NCBI GenBank assembly: GCA_041488095.1
Contig: JBGPOP010000061.1
Span: forward strand, 1-14,929
DNA: 14,929 bases
Origin: DASYPQ01 sp041488095
GTDB lineage: Bacteria > Planctomycetota > UBA1135 > GCA-002686595
Reading direction: 5' to 3'
In this document: positions 1 through 5,778 of the stretch, piece after piece
How the letters are laid out: each line of letters begins with the position of its first letter
How positions within the stretch are numbered: position 1 is the first letter of the stretch
Program-made: the position numbers and the translations under genes
Notes under the pieces: generated by a model
The model's input: only the letters and a program-made list of their open reading frames with translations
Databases searched by the model: none
What the model was told of the DNA's origin: nothing

Positions 1-255
1 CCGCTCTTCCCGATCAATCACACCCTGGCGATGATGCGGGACGGGATCTCGAGGCTGGTGCGCAGGACCTGGGCGGCGTCGAAGCTGCGGGAGCGGCTCG
101 AGCGTCACGCGTGGATATGGACTGTGTGGCGCAACTACGTACGCGGGATCACGAACCGAACGCCTTGGATCTCGCCGGCGATGGTCCTGGGTATCGAGGA
201 CGAGAGGTGGAGGGTCGCCGAGATCTGCGCTTGGAAGATCTTGCTCTCGACCTGA
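1..255 (+). CDS. Transposase-like protein, C-terminal fragment (5' end outside window)
   Basis: The reading frame is open from base 1 to a TGA at 253-255, giving about 84 residues of a protein that begins to the left of the window. The visible part reads NHTLAMMRDGISRLVRRTW, then AWIWTVWRNYVRGITNRT and SPAMVLGI. This layout of a basic helix, an aromatic-rich stretch with RNY, then TNRT and an x-PAM-xLG motif resembles the C-terminal tail of DDE-type transposases, where the last motif follows the catalytic glutamate region. The catalytic residues themselves are not in the window, so family and activity cannot be judged. No terminal inverted repeat could be recognised between its stop and the next gene. 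An internal ATG at 31 is not the likely start, because the frame continues upstream. The transposase reading is inferred from memory of the motif pattern. The alternative is a conserved hypothetical protein. Confidence 0.55.
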   Translation, partial: PLFPINHTLAMMRDGISRLVRRTWAASKLRERLERHAWIWTVWRNYVRGITNRTPWISPAMVLGIEDERWRVAEICAWKILLST

Positions 256-300
256 TTCCTGGACAGCGGTGTGGGCCAGATTCCGATCTATACTCAGGCC

Positions 301-1053
301 ATGGTTCCGCCGCCCTCCCGGCCGGCCGAGCACGGCACCCACGACAAGTGGAACGAGGCGGCAGCCGGCGCGCGCTATGCCGGATCGCGCTGGCGCAGCC
401 GGCGGGCGGCGCTGCGAGACCCGGCGCTCGTCGAGCGGATTTTGGCGCGCCACGCCTCGAGACCCGGGCTGCGTCCTGTGCTGGACGCTCCGTGCGGGAC
501 GGGTCGGCTGCGCGCCGTGCTCGAGAGGCGCGGAATGCGGTACGTGGGAGTGGATGTGTCTTGGCCTATGCTGCGCGAAGCGCGACGCGGGGACGGCTCG
601 GGGCTCGTCATGGCCGTCGTCGATCGCATGCCCTTCCGCGACGACTCCTTCGACGTCGTCGTCTGCTGCCGGCTGCTGCACCATCTGCACGACTCCGAGG
701 AGACGGAGGCGGTCGTGCGCGAGCTCGTGCGCGTCGCCCACCGGATGGTCATCGTGTCGTTCTGGGACGCGGCCTCGCTGCACGCATGGCGGGCTCGGGT
801 GGGGCTCCGGCGCTCGGAAGGCCCGCGCGGCCGTCGCGCACTGTCCAAGCGCGCGCTCAAGCGCATGTTCGACGCGGCCGGGGCGGAGATCGTCGGTTTT
901 CACCACTCGTTCCGGTTCGTGTCGCAGCAGGCTTTCGCCGTGGCGCTCAAGCGCACGCCGGCCTGCGAGCGGGTGCGAGGGGTCGAGGCGCTCTCGAAGA
1001 AGCTGATCGATCTTTCCGGCCAGCCGGCGACGGGGTCCCTTGGCCCGGCCTGA
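301..1053 (+). CDS. Class I SAM-dependent methyltransferase
   Basis: This is a 250-residue protein with a Rossmann-type methyltransferase fold. Motif I is VLDAPCGTGRL (residues 60-70). The acidic ribose-binding position is D85 in YVGVDVS, followed by a PFRDDSFDVVVCCRLLHHL motif (111-129) typical of the post-II/III region of UbiE/Methyltransf_11-like enzymes. It would transfer a methyl group from S-adenosylmethionine to an acceptor that cannot be told from sequence. The C-terminal part is basic (LSKRALKRMF near 181-190). I chose the ATG at 301 over the in-frame GTG at 271 because homologous content begins near residue 15 and ATG is the stronger codon; neither has a clear ribosome binding site. 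The gene overlaps the downstream WaaP-like kinase by 14 bases, which suggests coupled translation and a shared pathway, possibly modification of an envelope glycan (inference). Confidence 0.85.
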   Translation: MVPPPSRPAEHGTHDKWNEAAAGARYAGSRWRSRRAALRDPALVERILARHASRPGLRPVLDAPCGTGRLRAVLERRGMRYVGVDVSWPMLREARRGDGSGLVMAVVDRMPFRDDSFDVVVCCRLLHHLHDSEETEAVVRELVRVAHRMVIVSFWDAASLHAWRARVGLRRSEGPRGRRALSKRALKRMFDAAGAEIVGFHHSFRFVSQQAFAVALKRTPACERVRGVEALSKKLIDLSGQPATGSLGPA

Positions 1054-1846
1054 GCGGCTTGCCCAGCCCGGCCGCCTCGAGGTGGTCGCGCGGACGGTGG
1101 ACGAGGCGGAGGCGGCGGGGCGGATCGCCCTCGAGGCCTGGAAGCGCGGGCCGCGGCACGGCAGGTTCGTCGAGCTGCTCGGAACGCACGCGTACTTCAA
1201 GCAGAGCGTCCTCGCCGGGAGGGCGAGCCTGCGGTACGCGCTGAAGAGCGGGATCCTGCGCGCGCGGCTGCCGCGTCTGCGTGAATTCGATAACCTCGGC
1301 TGGCTGCGAGCGCACGGGCTCCACGCGCCGGAGCCCCTCGCGGCGGGCGCACTGTGGAGAGCCGGCCTGCCGCGCTTCCAGTTCCTGTTCACCCGCGCGG
1401 TCGCGGGCGCGGAGACGCTCGAGGAATTCCTCGCGGGCGGCGCGCAGCGGGAGGGACGCGCGAAGGTGCTCGACGAGCTGGCGAGAGAGACCGCGCGCAT
1501 GCACGCGCTCGGCTTCGTGCACCACGATCTCTTTCCGCGCAACCTCCTGGTGGCGTTCCGTCAGGTCTCGGGGGGGCCGCGGGGATCACAGGGATCGGCC
1601 CGGGTGTGGTTTCTCGACTGCTGGGCCGGCGGAACGTCGCCCCAGATGCGCGGCCCGGCGTACGACCTCGCCTGCTTGACGCTCCGCGGTCGCGAGACGC
1701 TCGCGCCGGAGGAGCTCGGGCGGTTCCTGGAAGTCTACGCGGCCGGGAGGACGGCGCGCGGGCGACCGGTCGAGATCGGCAAGCTCTCGCAGAAGGTCGG
1801 GCGCGAGCGCGCCCGGCTGGCGCGACGGCTCAGCATCCCGCTCTAG
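1040..1846 (+). CDS. Lipopolysaccharide kinase (WaaP/InaA/KdkA-like) family protein
   Basis: This 268-residue protein has a small protein-kinase-like fold. AYFKQS (K54) fits the ATP-anchoring lysine strand, and E82 in REFDNLGWLR fits the partner glutamate of helix C, which is followed by the family-typical L-x-x-x-G-x-x-x-P-x-P spacing. FVHHDLFPRNLL (159-170) is the catalytic loop, with catalytic D163 and metal-binding N168. FLDCWAGG (191-198) carries the metal-binding aspartate (D193) that replaces DFG. Relatives phosphorylate heptose or Kdo in the LPS inner core; here the substrate is unknown. The start is a TTG at 1040, inside the end of the methyltransferase; a GTG at 1082 is the alternative. 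Spacing and overlap suggest an operon with the methyltransferase. The stop (TAG, 1844-1846) interlocks with the stop of the convergent gene on the other strand. All key kinase residues appear to be present. Confidence 0.8.
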   Translation: MARPERLAQPGRLEVVARTVDEAEAAGRIALEAWKRGPRHGRFVELLGTHAYFKQSVLAGRASLRYALKSGILRARLPRLREFDNLGWLRAHGLHAPEPLAAGALWRAGLPRFQFLFTRAVAGAETLEEFLAGGAQREGRAKVLDELARETARMHALGFVHHDLFPRNLLVAFRQVSGGPRGSQGSARVWFLDCWAGGTSPQMRGPAYDLACLTLRGRETLAPEELGRFLEVYAAGRTARGRPVEIGKLSQKVGRERARLARRLSIPL

Positions 1847-2340
1847 TCCTGGAAGCGGCTCTCGCGGGCGGAGTTGACGGAGAGCAGCGCCTCGCGGATC
1901 CGCGGCTGCTCGGACGGAGGGCAGGGCACGGAGGTCCACTCGCCGTCGAGGCGAAAGCGCAGGTGCTCGCCGGCGAGGCGCCATTCCTCGAGGTCCTCGA
2001 AGCGCCGCGCGATCCACCCGCGCTGCACGCCCGCATCGCCGAGGATGGCGTCGTGGAACCCCGGCGTGAGCCAGGCGAGCAGGATGCCGAGCATGAGGCA
2101 CTCGACGACGGGCTCCTGGGGCAGGTCTCCGCGCAACAGCAGGATGGCGAGCACGGCGGCCTGAGGCCCGGCGAGGAGCGCGCGGCGCAACCACAAGTCG
2201 GGGCGCTCGACGGCGATCGCACGACCGATCGCGGTCTGGGCGCGCCGGACGACCGTCAGCGTCGCGATCAGCGCTGGGAGCAGGAGGAAAAGCGGCACCG
2301 TCAGGAGCGCGGCGAAGGGGAGATTGGGGTCCCTGGGCAC
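1843..2340 (-). CDS. Small membrane protein, possibly DUF5673-like C-terminus
   Basis: This is a 165-residue protein of unknown function. Hydropathy by eye gives three membrane segments, at about residues 9-31, 53-70 and 78-97. A soluble C-terminal part follows, in which GVQRGWIARRFEDLEEWRL (104-122) leads into a strand-rich stretch ending near SVNSARESRF (154-163). The pattern of a conserved Gly-x-x-x-x-Gly-W, a W/F residue in a short helix and then alternating hydrophobic strands resembles DUF5673-type PH-like domains. That assignment is tentative. The start is a GTG at 2338-2340 without an evident ribosome binding site. It lies on the minus strand downstream of the chromate transporter with a 232-base gap, so it may be transcribed from its own promoter. 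Its stop codon overlaps that of the + strand kinase gene. I do not recognise a function. Confidence 0.65.
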   Translation of the reverse strand: MPRDPNLPFAALLTVPLFLLLPALIATLTVVRRAQTAIGRAIAVERPDLWLRRALLAGPQAAVLAILLLRGDLPQEPVVECLMLGILLAWLTPGFHDAILGDAGVQRGWIARRFEDLEEWRLAGEHLRFRLDGEWTSVPCPPSEQPRIREALLSVNSARESRFQD

Positions 2341-2455
2341 GGGGGAGATCGTAGCTCCCGGCCTTCGCGACGGCTCCAGGCTCCTGCGATCGGGCGCTGA
2401 AGATCAGCCCCTTCCCCAGGGCAGCGCTCTCTCTCGCGAGCGCATCGTGTCGTGA

Positions 2456-2575
2456 TGCCTGGAGCGCGAACGCGCGGCCGCCTTCGTCTGCGCGGACGGC
2501 CACTGCTCGTTGCCCGCGTACGAGCCGCACGACGTGCGCAAGCGAGTCGAAGCGCTGGGTCTCGGCCCCGGCTCA
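2456..2575 (+). pseudogene. Possible remnant of a thioredoxin-domain (YyaL/DUF255-type) protein C-terminus
   Basis: In the + strand frame that starts after a TGA at 2453-2455, the translation runs AAAFVCADGHCSLPAYEP then DVRKRVEALGLG. The pattern FVC-x4-C-x-x-P followed by a short helix resembles the extreme C-terminal motif of large thioredoxin-domain proteins of the YyaL/SPATA20 (DUF255) group. Nothing upstream in any + strand frame continues such a protein, since that DNA is the antisense of the 165-residue membrane protein. If real, it is only an eroded tail left by a deletion. It could equally be chance in GC-rich non-coding DNA. It sits in the 232-base gap between two minus-strand genes. 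Confidence 0.25.
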
Positions 2576-3925
2576 GGAAGACGGAGCGCCGAGCAGCGCC
2601 CCAGCGACCGCGCAGGCGAAGAGGGTCGTCATCATCCCGATCCTGAAGCGCAGCATCGCGATCATCGCCGCGATCGCGATCGCGAGCGACGCGAGGCGCA
2701 CGCTCCCCCACTCCGGGATGGAGAGGCGCATCCCGGCCGCGTGCACCTCGGCGACGCGGGCGAACAGCGCGTGCAGCGCGAACCACACGGCCAGGTTCAG
2801 GATCACGCCGACGACCGCGGCCGTGATCGCCGAAAGCGCGGACGACAGGGCGCGGTTGCCGCGCAGCGCCTCGATCCACGGCGCGCCGAGGAAGATCCAC
2901 AGGAAGCACGGCACGAAGGTGACCCACACCGTGAGCGACGCGCCGAGCACGCCCGCGAGCATCGGATCGAGCGCGTCCGGCTGGCGATAGGCGCCCTGGA
3001 ACCCGACGAATTGCGTGACCAGGATCAGAGGCCCCGGCGTCGTCTCGGCCAGGCCCAGGCCGTCGAGCATCTGGCCCGGCGCGAGCCAGCCGTAGACTTC
3101 CACCGCCTGCTGTGCGACGTAGGAGAGCACCGCGTACGCGCCGCCGAAGGTGACGACGGCGGCCTTGCTGAAGAACAAGCCCTCCTGGACGAAAACACTC
3201 TTGCCTCCGGTCTTCCAGGCGATCGCGATGAGCGGCACGAACCACAGCCCGAGTCCGAGCGCGAGGATCCGCAGCGCGCGAGCGAGCGAAGGCCGCGTGT
3301 GCGAGAGATCGGCCCTGGCCAGGAGATCCTCGGGCTCTCCTTCCGCGGCCGCCTGCGCGCCTCGCGACGTGCTCGCGCCAGGGAAGATGCGTCCGCCCGC
3401 GAATCCGGCCAGCGCCGCCCCGGCGATGATCACGGGAAAGGGCACGCCCAATACGAAGATCGCGAGGAACGCCGCCGCCGCGAGGGCGACGTGGGTTCGG
3501 CTCACGAGCGCCCGCCGGCCGATGCGGATCACCGCTTCGACCACGATCGCGAGCACGGCGGGCTTGACGCCGGAGAAGACCGCCTCGACGAGGGGCACTC
3601 GGCCGTACGCGGCATAGATTGCGCTCAGCGCGAGCATGGCCAGGAATCCCGGCAGCACGAACAGGATCCCCGCGGCGAGCCCGCCGAGCGTCCGGTGCAG
3701 GAGCCAGCCGACGTAGATCGCGAGCTGCTGTGCCTCCGGGCCGGGCAGGAGCATGCAGTAGTTCAGCGCGTGCAGGAAGCGCCGCTCGCCGATCCACTTC
3801 TTCTCCTCGACGAGCACACGGTGCATCACCGCGATCTGGCCGGCGGGCCCGCCGAAGCTGTTCAGGCCGACGTAGATCCAGACGCGCAGCGCGTCGCGGA
3901 AGGAGACGGGCGGCTCGCCGGCCAT
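2573..3925 (-). CDS. chrA: Chromate efflux transporter (CHR family, two-domain ChrA)
   Basis: This 450-residue inner-membrane protein has two homologous CHR halves, the usual long-chain ChrA layout and length. The N-terminal half carries GLNSFGGPAGQIAVMHR (about 20-36), then W44, FLHALNYCMLLPGPEAQQLA (50-69) and GILFVLPGF. The second half repeats the theme with FSKAAVVTFGGAYAVLSYVA and LAETTPGPLILVTQFVGFQG. About ten or more hydrophobic helices are visible, with a charged loop joining the halves (about 185-215). Characterised members expel chromate, often in exchange or symport with other ions; many genomic members may carry other oxyanions, so the substrate is not certain. No chrB or other resistance gene is adjacent. 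The ATG at 3923-3925 lies only 2-5 bases from a palindromic repeat and has no recognisable Shine-Dalgarno sequence, so its promoter must lie in or beyond the repeat element. Confidence 0.9.
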   Translation of the reverse strand: MAGEPPVSFRDALRVWIYVGLNSFGGPAGQIAVMHRVLVEEKKWIGERRFLHALNYCMLLPGPEAQQLAIYVGWLLHRTLGGLAAGILFVLPGFLAMLALSAIYAAYGRVPLVEAVFSGVKPAVLAIVVEAVIRIGRRALVSRTHVALAAAAFLAIFVLGVPFPVIIAGAALAGFAGGRIFPGASTSRGAQAAAEGEPEDLLARADLSHTRPSLARALRILALGLGLWFVPLIAIAWKTGGKSVFVQEGLFFSKAAVVTFGGAYAVLSYVAQQAVEVYGWLAPGQMLDGLGLAETTPGPLILVTQFVGFQGAYRQPDALDPMLAGVLGASLTVWVTFVPCFLWIFLGAPWIEALRGNRALSSALSAITAAVVGVILNLAVWFALHALFARVAEVHAAGMRLSIPEWGSVRLASLAIAIAAMIAMLRFRIGMMTTLFACAVAGALLGAPSS

Positions 3926-3927
3926 CG

Positions 3928-4090
3928 CGGAATACGGTACCAGGACCGTTCTTCCTCGCTCACGGGAGAAGTCGTCGCCGTGAGAACGGCGGCGAATGAG
4001 GAAGAACTGTCCCGGTACCGTATTCCGGGAGAGGTCATCACCGCGAGAACTGCCGCGAACGAGGAAGAACTGTCCTGGTACCGTATTACC
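3928..4090. repeat. REPIN-like palindromic repeat cluster with three arms
   Basis: Three copies of a 27-base arm are present. Copy A (3931-3957) is inverted; copies B (3998-4024) and C (4061-4087) are direct. All share the core GGTACCGTATT preceded by GAGGAAGAAC. By my alignment A (reverse-complemented) and C differ at one position, as do B and C. B and C belong to a longer 63-base tandem unit (3971-4033 and 4034-4090 onward) with a less conserved left part (GTCGTCGCCG versus GTCATCACCG). A and B can pair as a long hairpin, and within the loop CTCACGG (3959-3965) pairs perfectly with CCGTGAG (3978-3984). Two inverted arms around a small inner hairpin is the layout of REPINs, short elements mobilised by RAYT transposases. 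No such transposase is in the window. The cluster occupies almost the whole gap between the FecR-like gene and chrA. Confidence 0.8.
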
Positions 4091-5024
4091 GCCAGGCGGG
4101 CTTCATCTCCTCTTTCCAGGCGTCGCACATGCTCTCGTCCCCCGCGAACAGTCCCGTCTCGTCGACGCCCTTCGGCTTGGGAAACACCTTCGAGAGCTTC
4201 TCGTAGACCGCGCGGCGCAGCTCGGGATCGGTCCGCTGCGAGGTGAACAGGTGCCACAGGGTGAGCGTGTCCTCGCGCGCGGCGAGATCGATCACGCGTT
4301 GAACGAGCCCCGCGTCGCAGCGCGGCGCGAACTCCGCCGCCGCGACGGTGGCCTTGAATTCTGGAGTCGAATCCTCGAACACCGGCGCGCCCGGTCCGCG
4401 ACCCTGGACCGAGACGCACACCGCCCCGGCCGGGACGTAGATCTCGCGGCCCTCGAACTCGAACGCGACCTGGCCGGTCGTGACGCGCAGCGTGGAGACG
4501 TTGCCGTCCGGCGCCACCTCGAGGCGGTAGGCGCAGCCCAGGTCGATCGCATCGCCAGCCGAAGTGCCGATCCGGAAGAGGCGCGGCTGCGCCCAGATCC
4601 GCGCCGAGACCGAGCCCCGCGAGAGGAACAGCCGGTGGGCGTTCCGGCCGCAGTCCTCGACCTTGAGCTGCGAGTTCGGCTCGACGTCGACGTGCCCGAG
4701 CCAGCCGATCTCGACGCGCGCGCTCTGCGAGGGACCGGTCGAGATCTCCTCTCCCGCGCGCACGAGATCGCGTCCTTCGACGCCGATCAGGCGGTAGCCC
4801 GAAGGGTCCTCGCGTCGGACCGCCCAGACGATCAGCACCGCGGCGGCGATCCCCGCGGCGATCGCGGCGCCGAGTCGAAACGAGAGGAGGCGGCTCGGTT
4901 TCCGAGGCGCCGCCGCCCTTCCGCGCCAGCGGTAGCGCGAGAGCAGCCCCTCGAGCCGCCGCACCTCGGGGTCGGGAGGACCGCTCCGATCCCACAGATA
5001 CTCGTCCACGTCGTCTTCGATCAT
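4086..5024 (-). CDS. FecR-domain membrane regulator (putative anti-sigma factor)
   Basis: This 312-residue protein appears to be a single-pass membrane protein. The N-terminal cytoplasmic part has DEYLWDRSGPPDPEVRRLE (7-25), a motif I associate with FecR-type regulators next to ECF sigma factors. A transmembrane helix is at 51-69 (LGAAIAAGIAAAVLIVWAV). A FecR-like beta domain covers about 77-205 (ISTGPSQSARVEIGWLGHV; ARIWAQP; LRVTTGQVAFEFEGREIYVPAG). A C-terminal helical extension follows (240-312) with TLTLWHLFTS, VYEKL and KGVDETGLFAGDESMCDAW. It presumably holds the partner sigma factor at the membrane until a periplasmic signal arrives (family knowledge plus inference). Its ATG overlaps the sigma stop (ATGA, 5021-5024), so the two are translationally coupled. 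The stop codon (4086-4088) lies inside or beside the last copy of the palindromic repeat. Confidence 0.8.
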   Translation of the reverse strand: MIEDDVDEYLWDRSGPPDPEVRRLEGLLSRYRWRGRAAAPRKPSRLLSFRLGAAIAAGIAAAVLIVWAVRREDPSGYRLIGVEGRDLVRAGEEISTGPSQSARVEIGWLGHVDVEPNSQLKVEDCGRNAHRLFLSRGSVSARIWAQPRLFRIGTSAGDAIDLGCAYRLEVAPDGNVSTLRVTTGQVAFEFEGREIYVPAGAVCVSVQGRGPGAPVFEDSTPEFKATVAAAEFAPRCDAGLVQRVIDLAAREDTLTLWHLFTSQRTDPELRRAVYEKLSKVFPKPKGVDETGLFAGDESMCDAWKEEMKPAWR

Positions 5025-5566
5025 GATCCACGCTCCCGCGAGAGCCGCTCGCGAAGAAGCTTCATCCCGCGGTGCAGGTTGACCCGCACCGATCCGTGCG
5101 TCATCCCCGTTCGCGCCGCGATCTCGGGACCCGAGAACCCCTCGACCAGGCGCAGGATCAGGGTCTCGCGGTAGGCCTCGGGCAGGCCCCGCACCGCGTC
5201 GAGCGCTCGCCCCGCTTCCTGCTCCTCACCGATTCCCGCGCCAGGGTCCGCGCCGTCCACGGCGACGGGCTCGAGATCCTCCGGCATCTCGACCACGGGC
5301 TTCCTCGACTTGTGCGCGTCCCGCGCGCGGTTGCGCGCGATCGCGAGCAGCCAGGCTCCCACGCTGGCGGGATCCTCGAGGCGCCCGATCGCGCGCAGCG
5401 CGAGGAGGAACACCTCCTGGACGAGGTCGTGAGCCTCCTCGCGCGGAGCGACGGCGAGCAGCACGCCGTGCACGCCGGGCGCATGACGCTCGTACAGGCG
5501 TGCGAAGGCGAGTCGATCGCCGCTCTTCGCGCGCGCGGCGAGGTCGGCGTCTTCCTCCTCGGTCAT
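5021..5566 (-). CDS. ECF-type RNA polymerase sigma factor (sigma-70 family)
   Basis: This 181-residue protein has the two-domain ECF layout. Region 2 spans about residues 15-85, with AHDLVQEVFLLALRAI (45-60) as the region 2.1-2.2 core that contacts polymerase, and AWLLAIARNRARDAHK (71-86) covering the -10-recognising part. An acidic linker (92-118) follows. Region 4 spans about 125-176, with LPEAYRETLILRLVEGF and a helix-turn-helix in SGPEIAARTGMTHGSVRVNLHRG that would read the -35 element. I chose the ATG at 5564-5566 because conserved content starts just after it and a GGAGG lies 13 bases upstream. The frame stays open further upstream to a TTG at 5701, which gives a low-complexity leader that looks non-coding. 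The gene is directly followed by the FecR-like gene with a 4-base overlap, the standard sigma/anti-sigma arrangement. Confidence 0.9.
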   Translation of the reverse strand: MTEEEDADLAARAKSGDRLAFARLYERHAPGVHGVLLAVAPREEAHDLVQEVFLLALRAIGRLEDPASVGAWLLAIARNRARDAHKSRKPVVEMPEDLEPVAVDGADPGAGIGEEQEAGRALDAVRGLPEAYRETLILRLVEGFSGPEIAARTGMTHGSVRVNLHRGMKLLRERLSRERGS

Positions 5567-5700
5567 GGGCTCCGCGCTTCCTCCGGGGATCCCGCTGGCG
5601 AGCGTCCGAAAGCGCTGCTGGAGCCCGCGCTCCTCCGCTCGCGCCGCGCCGGACCCCGTGTCGGAAAATCGACCCGCTGCCGCCAAAGCCAGTCCTTGCA

Positions 5701-5719
5701 CCGGTCGAGCGACGACCGG
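5701..5719 (-). terminator. Hairpin between the two sigma/FecR operons (possible terminator or operator)
   Basis: A perfect 7-bp inverted repeat, CCGGTCG and CGACCGG, encloses a 5-base loop. It lies about 60 bases after the stop of the second FecR-like gene and about 135 bases before the start of the first sigma gene. No run of T follows, so classic intrinsic termination is not supported. A protein-binding operator is equally possible. Confidence 0.3.
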
Positions 5720-5736
5720 GCACCCCTGATGTTAGC
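5711..5736 (-). promoter_or_regulatory. Possible ECF-type promoter for the 5021-5566 sigma gene
   Basis: Read on the minus strand, TAAC and CGTC are separated by 16 bases (GTTA at 5731-5734 and GACG at 5711-5714 on the + strand). This resembles the AAC / CGTC boxes with a 16-17 base spacer of autoregulated ECF promoters. The match is short, overlaps the hairpin at 5701-5719, and would leave a leader of roughly 140 bases. It is a suggestion only. Confidence 0.15.
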
Positions 5737-5778
5737 GGTGAATGGCGGAGAACGCGGCGGTCGAGAGGAGAAAGCCCC

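Noticed and set aside
1586..2530. Minus-strand frame opposite the kinase and overlapping the small membrane protein
   Set aside because: Arg/Pro/Ala-rich composition and no motif; it spans regions already explained by better frames on both strands.
2301..3797. Second minus-strand frame overlapping chrA
   Set aside because: A +1/-1 shadow of chrA, with Arg-rich translation lacking hydrophobic segments.
3971..4090. CRISPR-like array at the tandem 63-base repeats
   Set aside because: Only two direct units, whose spacer-like part is itself repeated; there is an inverted third arm and no cas gene. The layout fits a palindromic mobile repeat.
2510..4246. Long + strand frame through the chromate transporter and the repeat element
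   Set aside because: Translation is Arg/Glu/Asp-rich low-sense sequence opposite a clear ChrA. Only the first about 25 codons drew interest, and these are reported as a possible remnant.
5567..5701. N-terminal extension of the first sigma factor from a TTG at 5701
   Set aside because: The extra 45 residues show no similarity to sigma region content, and the ATG at 5566 sits right before region 2.
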